A stretch of 22,317 nt of DNA from Bacteroidales bacterium (GCA_029933565.1 JAOZNY010000019.1:1-22317); one strand, 5' to 3'. Shown: positions 7,687-16,223, counted from the stretch's first letter. Program-made: numbers and translations. The notes: generated from the letters alone by a model not told the origin.

Positions 7687-8655
7687 TTATATTTTTTCTT
7701 TCCCGAAAGGTAAATCATTTAGGTCAACATTTCCACCTGAAATTATTATTCCAATATTTTTGTTTTTCACATCAACCTTATTCTCAATTATTGCTGCCAA
7801 TGGCACTGCCGAAGATGGTTCGATAACTATCTTCATCCTTTCGTAAATCAATCGCATTGCTTCAATAATACTATCTTCACTTACGGTAACAATATCGCTA
7901 ACATACTCTTTAATAATTGGGAAATTCCGTTTGCCAAGGGAGGTTAAAAGTCCGTCGGCAATTGTATTTGGATTTTCACTGGGAATAATCTCACCTTTAC
8001 GAAATGAATGGTAAGCATCGTCGGCACCTTTAGGCTCACAGGCTAATACCTCTGTTCCTTCACTAAAATAATTTGCTGCCAATGCTGTTCCGCTAAGCAG
8101 CCCTCCCCCACCAACAGGGCAAAGCAAAATATCTAAATTGTTTTCCAAATCTTCAAACAATTCCTTGGCCGCAGTTGCTTGTGCAGCAATAATATTGTAA
8201 TTATCGTAGGGGTGAACCTCAAATGACCCTGTTTCCTCCTGCACTTTCTTTAAAGTATCTTCTCTTGCTTTAAGATTAGGCTCACAAAATGTAATCTGTC
8301 CGCCATACTCTTCAACTGCACTAACTTTTACTTTGGGGGCATTTGATGGCATTACAATATGCGAAGGTATGCCTCGAATTTTTGCAGCCCTGGCGAGCGC
8401 TTGCGCATGATTGCCAGACGAATGTGTACAAACACCAAGTTCGGCAATTTTCTGCTCAAGCAGAAAAACAACATTTACTGCTCCCCTTGATTTAAAAGCA
8501 CCCGCTTTTTGGAAGTTTTCGCATTTAAAAAATAGCGAAGCCCCAAACAAAGAGTTCAAAATTTGTGAAGTTAAAACAGGAGTTCTGTTTATATAAGGTT
8601 TTATTCTGTTGTGGGCAGAAATAATATCTGCCTTGGATGGTTTGCCGATTAGCAC
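7687..8655 (-). CDS. PLP-dependent serine racemase / threonine dehydratase-type enzyme
   Basis: A 322-residue fold-type II PLP enzyme. Lys55 in AGAFKSRGA forms the Schiff base, SSGNHAQ (79-85) and VGGGGLLSG (181-189) bind substrate and cofactor phosphate, and ISGGN near the C-terminus holds the Ser for the pyridine nitrogen. Ser80 aligns with the racemising Ser84 of human serine racemase, and Glu207, Ala211 and Asp213 in EPKGADD match its metal-binding triplet. No ACT regulatory domain is present, so it is not biosynthetic IlvA. Likely reactions are serine racemisation, or dehydration of serine, threonine or threo-3-hydroxyaspartate. It sits between the phosphatase (4-bp gap) and the methylase gene (3-bp gap), so co-expression is nearly certain. 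Family is secure; the exact substrate is not. Confidence 0.9.
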   Translation of the reverse strand: MLIGKPSKADIISAHNRIKPYINRTPVLTSQILNSLFGASLFFKCENFQKAGAFKSRGAVNVVFLLEQKIAELGVCTHSSGNHAQALARAAKIRGIPSHIVMPSNAPKVKVSAVEEYGGQITFCEPNLKAREDTLKKVQEETGSFEVHPYDNYNIIAAQATAAKELFEDLENNLDILLCPVGGGGLLSGTALAANYFSEGTEVLACEPKGADDAYHSFRKGEIIPSENPNTIADGLLTSLGKRNFPIIKEYVSDIVTVSEDSIIEAMRLIYERMKIVIEPSSAVPLAAIIENKVDVKNKNIGIIISGGNVDLNDLPFGKEKI

Positions 8656-8659
8656 TTTA

Positions 8660-9127
8660 TTATTTATTACTCTTCTCTTGTGCTATTTTTACTATTGCAT
8701 CAGTTGCCTTGTCAAGTAATTTATATACAGTATGACAATTATCAACACCACTGTGAAATGGATCAGGAAGTGTTTTGTTCTTCCCCGGTTCAATGGTATT
8801 CATTATTAAATCTATTTTATCAACATCATCTTTTGTACGGATAAGTTCAACAACATCATAATAGTTTTGTGAGTCCATGGCATAAATCTTATCAAATCGA
8901 TCAAAGTCTTCTTTCACAAATAATCGTGCAAGACCAGTAACCTCCAGACCATAGAATTTACCTGTACTTATTGCTTTAACATCAGGTGGTTTATTTATGT
9001 GATAAGGTTCAAATCCTGCTGAGCAAACTTCTCCCTCAATACCCAACTCGGTATATTTCTTTTTTAAAAGTGCTTCTGCAATCGGTGATCTGCAAACATT
9101 TCCTAAGCATACAAATAAGACGTTCAT
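8660..9127 (-). CDS. low-molecular-weight protein tyrosine phosphatase
   Basis: A 155-residue cytoplasmic phosphatase. The P-loop CLGNVCR (Cys7 to Arg13, CX5R) followed by Ser14 sits at the very N-terminus, as in the whole family, and the general acid Asp122 lies in LPDPFHSG. Tyrosines after a DSQNYYDV segment match the family's wall region. It would dephosphorylate phosphotyrosine proteins or small aryl phosphates. It follows dnaA by 61 bp and is 4 bp from the next gene. This neighbour pair recurs in Bacteroidota genomes as far as I recall. No kinase partner is present in the window. Confidence 0.94.
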   Translation of the reverse strand: MNVLFVCLGNVCRSPIAEALLKKKYTELGIEGEVCSAGFEPYHINKPPDVKAISTGKFYGLEVTGLARLFVKEDFDRFDKIYAMDSQNYYDVVELIRTKDDVDKIDLIMNTIEPGKNKTLPDPFHSGVDNCHTVYKLLDKATDAIVKIAQEKSNK

Positions 9128-9188
9128 ATCTTGATAATTTTTAAGTCGTAATTTAATAAATAAAACGGTATATAAAACAAAAAAAACC

Positions 9189-10625
9189 TTAAATCTTAAG
9201 TTTCTTGTTTATTTCTTCAACATACACCCTAAACTGCTTATCGGTTTCAACCAAATTATTTACAGTCCTACATGCATGCAATACTGTTGCGTGGTCTTTG
9301 TTTCCACAGTGGAGTCCAATAGTAGCCAACGAATTTTTTGTGTGTTTTTTGGAGAAAAACATTGCAAGTTGACGTGCCTGTACTATTTCCCGTTTTCTGG
9401 TTTTCGAGTTTATGGCCTCAAGGGGCATATCAAAATAATCGCAAACCACTTTTTGGATATAATCAATTGAAATTTCGTGGGTAGTATTTTTAACGAATTT
9501 ATCAATCATTCGCTTTGCCAGTTCAAGATCAATAATTTTCTTGTTAAGAGTTGACTGAGCCAAAATTGAAATTAGCGCACCCTCCATCTCCCTTATATTT
9601 GTTGTTATGCTGTAAGCAAGATATTCAATTACATCATAAGGCATTTCAATGCCATCCTTATAAAGTTTCTTTTGAAGTATTGCTATCCGCGTTTCCAGAT
9701 CAGGTATTTGTAAGTCGGCAGCCAGCCCCCACTTAAACCTCGAAAGTAAGCGTGGCTCCAAGCCCTTTAACTCAACAGGAGGCTTATCAGAAGTAAGAAC
9801 AATCTGTTTATTATTTTGGTGCAAGTGGTTGAAAATATGAAAGAAAACATCCTGAGTCTTTTCTTTTCCGGCAATAAACTGAACATCATCCACTATTAAA
9901 GTGTCAATCATTTGGTAAAAATGAACAAAATCATTTTGGTTATTATTTCTTACCGAATCGATGTATTGGTTCATAAACTGGTCCATTTTAACATATAGAA
10001 CAGTTTTATCTGGAAAGTTACTTTTTACCTGAAGACCAATTGCATGGGCCAAATGTGTTTTACCTAGCCCAACATTACTATATATTAATAAGGGGTTAAA
10101 TGCTGTTTTTCCAGGATTCTCAGATATTGCCCATCCTGCCGAACGAGCCAACCTATTACAATCGCCTTCAATAAAATTATCGAAAGAGTATGTTTCCACC
10201 AGTTGCGACTCAACCTTAATTTTTTTAAGGCCGGGAATAATAAATGGATTTGGAATATCTCTGGATTTGCCTTTGTTAATATCTAATGGCATATTCATTG
10301 GTTTATTTTGAGTGGCTCTTCTATCAGTTGCCGGATAATTAACAGAAGATACTTTAGAATTTTTCGAAGAATTATCTACAATAATACTGTATTCAAGTTT
10401 CCCCATCCCGCCAAGTTCCTTTTTAATTGTTTTCTTCAACAATCCAATATAATTTTCTTCTAGCCATTCGTAAAAAAATTGACTTGGCACCTGAATGGTT
10501 AAAATATCATTTTCGAGTTTAATTGGATTAATTGGTTCGAACCAGGTTTTATATGCTTGCATTGGTATATTATCCTTGATTACTTTTAAGCACTTTTCCC
10601 AAACATCAGTATGCTTTTTCTTCAT
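9189..10625 (-). CDS. dnaA: chromosomal replication initiator DnaA
   Basis: A 478-residue DnaA, full length for the family. Domain I (about 1-80, VWEKCLKVIKDNI to IVDNS) mediates self-assembly and helicase contact. Domain II is a loose linker (about 85-140). Domain III is the AAA+ module with Walker A NVGLGKT (184-190), Walker B LIVDDVQF (Asp246, Asp247) and the RLLSRF box with Arg296. Domain IV ends with the DnaA-box recognition helix GNKDHATVLHACR (441-453). It binds ATP and opens oriC. I see no cluster of TTATCCACA-type boxes beside the gene, so the origin is probably elsewhere, as is usual in this phylum. It heads a minus-strand operon with the phosphatase, PLP enzyme and methylase genes. 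Confidence 0.98.
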   Translation of the reverse strand: MKKKHTDVWEKCLKVIKDNIPMQAYKTWFEPINPIKLENDILTIQVPSQFFYEWLEENYIGLLKKTIKKELGGMGKLEYSIIVDNSSKNSKVSSVNYPATDRRATQNKPMNMPLDINKGKSRDIPNPFIIPGLKKIKVESQLVETYSFDNFIEGDCNRLARSAGWAISENPGKTAFNPLLIYSNVGLGKTHLAHAIGLQVKSNFPDKTVLYVKMDQFMNQYIDSVRNNNQNDFVHFYQMIDTLIVDDVQFIAGKEKTQDVFFHIFNHLHQNNKQIVLTSDKPPVELKGLEPRLLSRFKWGLAADLQIPDLETRIAILQKKLYKDGIEMPYDVIEYLAYSITTNIREMEGALISILAQSTLNKKIIDLELAKRMIDKFVKNTTHEISIDYIQKVVCDYFDMPLEAINSKTRKREIVQARQLAMFFSKKHTKNSLATIGLHCGNKDHATVLHACRTVNNLVETDKQFRVYVEEINKKLKI

Positions 10626-10820
10626 GTGGTGAATAATCTTTTGTCGATAATTAATAAATTCAGTTGGTAAAAAGCAGTTAACTTTTTAAGGGTCAACTAC
10701 ATCACCCTTATTTACATTATTTGCCTTAAGAGTAGAGCAAATATCCATTAAAAAAAGTGAAAAAAAAACATTTCTTTTCATTGACTTTTAAGTTTTTTTT
10801 AAGTATATGCAAGTACCACC
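10626..10820 (-). promoter_or_regulatory. dnaA upstream region with hairpin
   Basis: This 195-bp gap must hold the dnaA promoter, since a terminator closes the transcript upstream. A perfect 7-bp inverted repeat, TAAGGGT (10687-10693) and ACCCTTA (10704-10710), with a 10-bp spacer lies about 62 bp before the ATG and could be an operator or leader hairpin. Long A/T runs fill 10741-10800. The nearest -7 candidate on the minus strand, GATATTTG, misses the first consensus base, so I do not place the promoter exactly. No gene is seen here. Confidence 0.5.
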
Positions 10821-10859
10821 AAAAAAAGATAAAACATTGCTTTACAATGGTTTTATCTT
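10821..10859 (-). terminator. intrinsic terminator after yigZ-like gene
   Basis: On the minus strand the arms AAGATAAAACCATTG and CAATGTTTTATCTT pair (one bulged C) around a 5-nt loop and run straight into seven Us. The loop contains the stop codon of the YigZ-family gene (10842-10844), so the stop is folded into the terminator. It separates the permease/yigZ transcript from dnaA. Confidence 0.88.
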
Positions 10860-11444
10860 AATTTCATGAAATAATGTCAGTCGCGAAATTACCCTTTCAG
10901 TATCATTTTTTTTAATTTTGACTCTTAATAAACATTCCAGTTCAAAAATTTGTTCCGTAATTGAAATATTCTCTTCTTTTACTATTCGCATAACATCATT
11001 CAGTCGAGGATATTTGAAATGTAATTCTAAAGTATTGTATACAAATCTTTTAACTACAATAGATTCTTCCAACGCTTCCCTAGCCGAAGTTTTATAGGCA
11101 CCAATTAGTCCGCTTACACCTAGTTTTGTTCCACCAAAATACCTTACTACAATTACAGCAGTGTTGAAAAGTTTTTTTGAAAGTATTTGGTTTAATATTG
11201 GTTTACCTGCCGAACCCGATGGTTCACCATCATTATTGCTTCTGTATCGGTCATCCTCAAGCCCCAAACGCCAGGCATAACAATGATGTCTTGCATCATA
11301 AAATTCTTTTTTTATTTCATCAAGAAACAATTTGAACTCATCTTCGCTTGTAATATGTTTGCTAATGGCAATGAACTTACTACCCTTCTCTTTATAAATA
11401 CCCTTCGCTCCGGTTTTAATAGTTTTGTAACTGTCAGTTTCCAT
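10842..11444 (-). CDS. yigZ: YigZ/IMPACT family protein
   Basis: A 200-residue member of the UPF0029/YigZ family, whose eukaryotic relative IMPACT modulates the Gcn2 translation-stress kinase. The bacterial role is not established. The N-terminal domain (about 10-120) carries the family signature: KGSKFIA, ARHHCYAWRLG, NNDGEPSGSAGKPIL and VRYFGGTKLGVSGLIGAY. The C-terminal part (about 140-200) is the small ferredoxin-like DUF1949-type domain. Length is normal. Its ATG overlaps the end of the permease gene by 11 bp, so the two are probably translationally coupled. It ends within an intrinsic terminator. Confidence 0.92.
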   Translation of the reverse strand: METDSYKTIKTGAKGIYKEKGSKFIAISKHITSEDEFKLFLDEIKKEFYDARHHCYAWRLGLEDDRYRSNNDGEPSGSAGKPILNQILSKKLFNTAVIVVRYFGGTKLGVSGLIGAYKTSAREALEESIVVKRFVYNTLELHFKYPRLNDVMRIVKEENISITEQIFELECLLRVKIKKNDTERVISRLTLFHEIKIKPL

Positions 11445-12297
11445 TTGCCAAACTTATTAATAAAATTGCCAATATCGATAAAATAATTCCTATCTGATTG
11501 ATAGTTTTAAGTTTCTCACCAAAAACCATTACACCACTCAAGGCGGCTATTGAAACAACGCTAACATTAACTATTGGAAATAGCACACTCGACTCAAAAA
11601 TTTCCATGCTCTTTATAAATGCCCATGCATTCAAATAGTTGAAACTCCCTAGCACAAATCCACCAAAGATTGCTGAGAATAAAACTTTTCTGTTTTCTTT
11701 TGCCTTTGATAGCACCAAATAAATAACACCTAAAACAAAGGCAGAAAAAAAGACTATTGATAAAAACATTAAAATTTCACCACTTAAATAATGATGCTGA
11801 ACATATTTAATTAATAAATCGTTTAGGCCCGAAACTAGAAACAAAAGCAATGGCAACAAAATATATTTAACATCAATAGCTTTATTTTTCTCTGTTTTAA
11901 ACACCAAATAAAATGAAACCATGGCAAACATTATCCCTAATACTTTTATATATGTAATGGAATCGCCAAAAATAATAAAGCCTGCCACAACAGGTATCAC
12001 CACCGACATTTTAGCTGATATTGCAGTAATTGAAACTCCGGCTTTTTTAGTTGATCGCGAAAAAAGAAAAAAACCTGCAATAAAAACGAAACCTATAGCT
12101 ATAGCCGGCCAAAACCATTGACTCTCAACAATAGCATTTATTGTAAATTCTCTTTCACAAAATAAAATACCATAAATAAATCCAAAAAAATAATTGAACG
12201 TTATTGCCTGAAATGGGTTGATTTTAAGAATATGGAAAACCTTAAAAGAAATAATGATTAATACAGATGTAATTATTGTAAGAAGTAAATATATCAT
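11434..12297 (-). CDS. EamA/DMT-superfamily membrane permease
   Basis: A 287-residue integral membrane protein with about ten hydrophobic helices arranged as two five-helix repeats, the pattern of the drug/metabolite transporter (EamA) superfamily. Characteristic features are the helix-3 end FLFSRSTKKAGVSITAIS, the GDSITYIKVLGIMFAMVSFYL pattern closing the first half, and FGEKLKTINQIGIILSILA closing the second. The substrate cannot be inferred, since the family exports amino acids, sugars or drugs. It is the first gene of a two-gene unit with the yigZ-like gene. A perfect -7 box lies 24 bp upstream. Confidence 0.86.
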   Translation of the reverse strand: MIYLLLTIITSVLIIISFKVFHILKINPFQAITFNYFFGFIYGILFCEREFTINAIVESQWFWPAIAIGFVFIAGFFLFSRSTKKAGVSITAISAKMSVVIPVVAGFIIFGDSITYIKVLGIMFAMVSFYLVFKTEKNKAIDVKYILLPLLLFLVSGLNDLLIKYVQHHYLSGEILMFLSIVFFSAFVLGVIYLVLSKAKENRKVLFSAIFGGFVLGSFNYLNAWAFIKSMEIFESSVLFPIVNVSVVSIAALSGVMVFGEKLKTINQIGIILSILAILLISLANGN

Positions 12298-12320
12298 AAA
12301 CTGGCTGGAGAATAATTATG

Positions 12321-12328
12321 CAAAAATA
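12321..12328 (-). promoter_or_regulatory. -7 box for the permease/yigZ unit
   Basis: On the minus strand TATTTTTG matches TAnnTTTG exactly, 24 bp before the ATG of the permease gene. There is only ATTG, not TTTG, upstream (12351-12354), at a slightly long 22-bp spacing. It faces a divergent -7 box at 12371-12378. Confidence 0.55.
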
Positions 12329-12370
12329 AAAACTTCCTGTTTTATTGCTACAATAATTAATCATAATAAT

Positions 12371-12378
12371 TACTTTTG
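12371..12378 (+). promoter_or_regulatory. -7 box for the DUF3298 gene
   Basis: TACTTTTG is a perfect TAnnTTTG match 36 bp before the ATG at 12415, giving a leader of about 30 nt. No good -33 TTTG is present. Confidence 0.55.
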
Positions 12379-12414
12379 CAAGCACATAATTAATCAACGA
12401 AACTTTTCATTAGC

Positions 12415-13542
12415 ATGTACTTCAAACTGTTAGCAACAAGCATTTTATTAATAGTAAGTAGCATTTTATTTTCTCAGAAAAATACTCAGGAAACCAAATA
12501 TTACAAACGCTTTCAAGGCAGCATTGGTGAAAATATTAATGTAACGGCTAACATTGTAAGGCTTTACGATAATATTAGTGGCAATTACGTTTATTACTTT
12601 TCTGACGAGAATAATGAAATGTATTATGGCGAAACCATTGAACTAAGTGGTAGCATTGATAAATATGATTCGTTAAAACTTAGAGAATTTGGAAGTGAAG
12701 AATACACATTTATAGGACTAATTGAAGGTGGCAATTATGACGGTGTTTGGAATACTGATGAAGAGAAACCAATTGATTTTGAGATGAAGGAATACTATCC
12801 AAATGGAAGTTTACCTTTTGAAATTTACTATTTGAATTCAGAACACAAACTCGACAATAATAATACCGATTCACCTGTTGCTGAAATTGAACTTACAATA
12901 ATCTATCCCACAAACAAATATTTTCAGCCATCCATTGCCGATTCGGTAAAAGACATTATTGCACAGAGTTATTTTGGCAAAGGTTTCGACCTTGTTGAAC
13001 CACAGTCCATGCTTGATAATTTTGAAAAGGAATACTTCGACAACTACGATAAACAAACAAAGAGCTGGCATGAAGTTGGCGGTGCTTCATTCAATTGGGA
13101 AAAGATGATAAATATGTCGGTTGTTTATAATTCGAATTACTTACTTTGCACCGAATATTTAAGGTATGCCTATGCAGGTGGAGCACATGGAATGAGTAAT
13201 CTCTCGTACGACATAATTAACCTCGACAATGGTTCAAAAATGTTTTATAAAGATATTTTTGTAGATAATATTGACAGCACCCTAACATTGATGTTAACAA
13301 ATCAACTGAGGGCAGATTACCAAATACCTGAAGAAATAAATCTGAAGGATGCCGGTTTTTTTGTGGAGCAGGTAAATCCAAACAAAAACCTTTTTGTGGA
13401 TGCAGGGGGAATTGGATTTGTTTACAATAGTTACGAAATAGCACCTTATTCTAAAGGTGCAACCAGAATACTACTAAGTTTTGATAAAATAAAACATTTG
13501 GTAAAACCCAATACACCAGTTTATAGAATGAGCCAAAGGTAA
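12415..13542 (+). CDS. exported DUF3298 (RsiV-type) domain protein
   Basis: A 375-residue exported protein. Residues 1-20 are a Sec signal peptide (MYFKLLATS, hydrophobic core, ILFSQ). The middle shows a WNTDEEKPIDFEM-type beta-rich segment. The C-terminal part (about 225-365) matches the DUF3298 fold found in the anti-sigma factor RsiV: YAGGAHG near residue 255, a DNGSKMFYKDIF strand, and FVYNSYEIAPYSKG near 335-348. In RsiV this domain binds lysozyme, but here there is no transmembrane anchor or anti-sigma region and no adjacent sigma factor, so a signalling role is not supported. It could bind cell-wall enzymes or be a periplasmic structural protein. Its stop lies 6 bp from that of the convergent LTA-synthase-like gene. 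Confidence 0.8.
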   Translation: MYFKLLATSILLIVSSILFSQKNTQETKYYKRFQGSIGENINVTANIVRLYDNISGNYVYYFSDENNEMYYGETIELSGSIDKYDSLKLREFGSEEYTFIGLIEGGNYDGVWNTDEEKPIDFEMKEYYPNGSLPFEIYYLNSEHKLDNNNTDSPVAEIELTIIYPTNKYFQPSIADSVKDIIAQSYFGKGFDLVEPQSMLDNFEKEYFDNYDKQTKSWHEVGGASFNWEKMINMSVVYNSNYLLCTEYLRYAYAGGAHGMSNLSYDIINLDNGSKMFYKDIFVDNIDSTLTLMLTNQLRADYQIPEEINLKDAGFFVEQVNPNKNLFVDAGGIGFVYNSYEIAPYSKGATRILLSFDKIKHLVKPNTPVYRMSQR

Positions 13543-13548
13543 TTAGGA

Positions 13549-15411
13549 TTAATACTCCATAAACTCATCAAACAACACCTGCAAATAAGCACGTCCTTCA
13601 AGGTTTAACTCTTCTTTCTTATCTTCTGAAACCTTTTGAACGTAGTTATGATTATTCTTAATACTGAATACTTCCTCCCCATAAGTACGCTTCCAGCCAA
13701 ACCCATCGTTAAGTTCAAAATATACAAACTCAGGAGAGTATGGATTAAAAATATCTTTACTCCAAAAAAAGTCATTTGCACTGAGGCCTAATTGTTTAAG
13801 CAATGTTGTTGTAACATCAACATTAGAGCACAACTTATTATTTTGCTTTCCGCGATACTCCTCCGCCAGAGCCCCTCCTGTTATTAAAAGTGGTATTTTA
13901 TGGTATCCAAAACTTTGTATAGGGCGATTTTTAGGTGAATTATGAGAATGGTCGGCCATTATCACAAATAAAGTGTTCTCCCAATAATTACTGGTTTTCG
14001 CATTTTCAAAAAATTCTCCCAAACATTTATCAGTATAATAAACTGAACTCACAAAATCACCTTCTATCTCAATATTGTCAAACAGTCTTGGCCCCGGAAA
14101 ATCGTAAGGAGAATGCGAACTTAATGTAAACATATTGGCAAAAAATGGCTGTTTCATTTCTGAAATCTGATTCTCGAAATAATCAAAAACAAACTCATCA
14201 TAAACACCAAGTTTTCCTGCCAAATAATCCTTCTCCAAATCATCTTGCTCAACTATTACATCAAATTCATTGTCGAGCAAATACGATTTCATATTTCCAT
14301 AAATCAACTTCCCGCCAAATGTGAATAAAGAACTATAGCCCTCTTTATTCAGTGTTTTTACAAGACTGGGAACAGAAGGATACTTTTCGGGGTGGTTAGT
14401 AAGGGTTGTGACTGGTATGCCTGGTATTCCAGAAAACAAACTAGCAATGGCCTGTTGCGAACGATTAGCAGTAGCATAAAACTGAGTGAACAACAAACCA
14501 TCATTTTCAAGTTTACGAAACTCGGGCGAAAAACCGATATCGCCCCCCAACGATTCTATAATATCTGCCGTCCAACTCTCCAGAAGAATAATTACAATAT
14601 TTGGCCTTGGAGTATTTATAATTATAGTGGTTGTATCCTTTTCAACTCTATGAATTCTTTTCACTATCACCAAAGCCTGTTTTTTATCAAGAGTTTTAAA
14701 AATATTCTGGCTTTTTATTTGCTGATAGTCCATTATACTAAAAATCATATTGTAAGCCGGATTAACGGCAGTAATATTCAAAATATCATGTTTTGAGAAA
14801 TATGACTGGCTGGCAGTGATTGGAATTGCCTGAAACCCTCCACGTATTCCTGCAAACAGAACTACCGGAACAATAAAAACATAAGCAAGAACTAAGGGCT
14901 TTTTAAAGTTAAGCGGTTTAGGTTTTGTTTTGCTAAGAAGATAATTATAAATATAATAAAAGCCAATAACGATTCCAAAAAACAAAACAACTGTAATAAT
15001 TATCCCATTATTTGTGGCAGAACTAAGCACCTCATCAGGCTCCTTTAAATATGTCAATGCCTTGGCTGATAGTTTTATCTTCCACTCACCATAAAGTTGA
15101 AGTTCGCCAAGACTGATCATTTGGTAGATTACTAAAGCCATCATGCTGTAAATACGATTAATTCGAATAAATAAATTAACCGTAGTTGCTCTCACAAATA
15201 AATTAAGCAAAAAAGGAAAAACAAGTATGTATCCTATTGTTGAAAGATCAAGTTTAAATGCATTATAGAAAACCTGCATAACCTCAGAAAAACCAATACT
15301 GTCGGCACTAAGCAGATATTTATAATAAACCAAAAATATTATCCGGTTTACGGTAAATATCAACATCCAGAAGATGACCTGCCTTAATAAATAACTTAAA
15401 TGTGATTTCAT
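13549..15411 (-). CDS. LTA synthase-like membrane sulfatase-fold phosphotransferase
   Basis: A 620-residue protein with five N-terminal transmembrane helices (about residues 10-200) and a large extracytoplasmic alkaline-phosphatase/sulfatase domain (about 268-600). Metal-site motifs are RPNIVIILLESW (Glu278), HSPYDFP (His433) and MADHSHNSP (Asp487, His488). The position of the LtaS nucleophile (Thr300 in Staphylococcus) appears to be Ser318 in NRSQQAIASLFSG. Relatives transfer phosphoglycerol or phosphoethanolamine from lipids onto envelope glycans (LtaS, OpgB, EptA). Gram-negative Bacteroidota have no lipoteichoic acid, so the acceptor is probably a periplasmic or surface glycan or lipid A. 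It is divergent from yggS with its own -7 box. Confidence 0.88.
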   Translation of the reverse strand: MKSHLSYLLRQVIFWMLIFTVNRIIFLVYYKYLLSADSIGFSEVMQVFYNAFKLDLSTIGYILVFPFLLNLFVRATTVNLFIRINRIYSMMALVIYQMISLGELQLYGEWKIKLSAKALTYLKEPDEVLSSATNNGIIITVVLFFGIVIGFYYIYNYLLSKTKPKPLNFKKPLVLAYVFIVPVVLFAGIRGGFQAIPITASQSYFSKHDILNITAVNPAYNMIFSIMDYQQIKSQNIFKTLDKKQALVIVKRIHRVEKDTTTIIINTPRPNIVIILLESWTADIIESLGGDIGFSPEFRKLENDGLLFTQFYATANRSQQAIASLFSGIPGIPVTTLTNHPEKYPSVPSLVKTLNKEGYSSLFTFGGKLIYGNMKSYLLDNEFDVIVEQDDLEKDYLAGKLGVYDEFVFDYFENQISEMKQPFFANMFTLSSHSPYDFPGPRLFDNIEIEGDFVSSVYYTDKCLGEFFENAKTSNYWENTLFVIMADHSHNSPKNRPIQSFGYHKIPLLITGGALAEEYRGKQNNKLCSNVDVTTTLLKQLGLSANDFFWSKDIFNPYSPEFVYFELNDGFGWKRTYGEEVFSIKNNHNYVQKVSEDKKEELNLEGRAYLQVLFDEFMEY

Positions 15412-15427
15412 TTTAAATATTGAAATG

Positions 15428-15435
15428 CAAAAATA
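15428..15435 (-). promoter_or_regulatory. -7 box for the LtaS-like gene
   Basis: On the minus strand TATTTTTG matches TAnnTTTG exactly, 17 bp before the ATG at 15411. No clear -33 element is present. If used, the leader is only about 10 nt. Confidence 0.45.
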
Positions 15436-15530
15436 GAAAATTGATAGTTCAATTGTTTAGTTTTTCTAAGAGAACCTCGAAACACTTATTCTTTCTCAAA
15501 TCAAATAAAAAAAATAACAAGGCTTTTTCT

Positions 15531-15538
15531 TACTTTTG
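15531..15538 (+). promoter_or_regulatory. -7 box for yggS
   Basis: TACTTTTG is a perfect TAnnTTTG match 20 bp before the ATG at 15558, with a transcription start expected near 15545. This also argues against a longer reading frame beginning at 15420, which would start upstream of the promoter. Confidence 0.6.
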
Positions 15539-15557
15539 TCCCTTAATTCATTTATTA

Positions 15558-16223
15558 ATGTCGATAAAAGAAAACATTAAAAAATACAATAATCAACTTC
15601 CTGAAAAGGTACAGTTGGTGGCAGTTTCTAAAACCAAACCTAACAGTTTTATTTTGGAGGCCTACGCTGCCGGACAAAGGATTTTTGGGGAGAATAAAGT
15701 TCAAGATCTGGCTGCCAAACAACCCGAATTACCTTCTGATATTATTTGGCATTTCATTGGTCATCTTCAGCGAAATAAGGTAAAATTTATTGCTCCGTTT
15801 GTAAATACAATTCATGCTGTCGATTCGATTCGATTAATTAAAGAAATTAACAAACAGGCAGTTATAAACAATCGAATTATCAATTGCCTGCTTCAATTTC
15901 ACATTGCAGAAGAAGAAACAAAATTTGGCCTCAATATGCAGGAAGCCGAAGAAATTCTGAATAATGAGAATTTTAAAACACTGCAAAACATTAAAATAAC
16001 CGGGCTGATGGGTATGGCAACATTTACCCAAAACAACGAACAGATTCGAAAAGAATTCCGCAATTTAAAAAACTATTTTACACAACTTAAATCAAATTAT
16101 TTTAGCAACAACCCTGAGTTTTCAGAAATCTCGATGGGAATGTCGGGTGACTATAAAATAGCAATCGAAGAAGGAAGCACAATGATTAGAATTGGAACAG
16201 ATATTTTTGGAGCAAGAGGATAA
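15558..16223 (+). CDS. yggS: YggS-family PLP homeostasis protein
   Basis: A 221-residue single-domain TIM-barrel protein that binds pyridoxal phosphate and buffers its supply; no catalytic reaction is established for the family. Lys25 in AVSKTKP is the PLP lysine. Other signatures are RIFGENKVQDL, WHFIGHLQRNK, TKFGL, ITGLMGMATF, and SMGMSGDYKIAIEEGSTMIRIGT at the C-terminus, with the phosphate-binding loop. An in-frame ATG at 15420 would add 46 unconserved residues and lies before the -7 box, so I use the ATG at 15558. Length is standard (about 220-230). It is probably transcribed alone. The exchanger gene follows after 89 bp. Confidence 0.93.
   Translation: MSIKENIKKYNNQLPEKVQLVAVSKTKPNSFILEAYAAGQRIFGENKVQDLAAKQPELPSDIIWHFIGHLQRNKVKFIAPFVNTIHAVDSIRLIKEINKQAVINNRIINCLLQFHIAEEETKFGLNMQEAEEILNNENFKTLQNIKITGLMGMATFTQNNEQIRKEFRNLKNYFTQLKSNYFSNNPEFSEISMGMSGDYKIAIEEGSTMIRIGTDIFGARG

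Noticed and set aside
10626..10820. Replication origin next to dnaA
   Set aside because: No cluster of DnaA boxes or typical unwinding-element arrangement is seen, and A/T runs alone are not enough.
12415..13542. RsiV-like anti-sigma factor
   Set aside because: The DUF3298 domain is present, but there is no anti-sigma region, no transmembrane helix apart from the signal peptide, and no neighbouring sigma factor gene.
15420..15557. 46-residue N-terminal extension of YggS
   Set aside because: Not conserved in the family, and it lies mostly upstream of the -7 box at 15531-15538.
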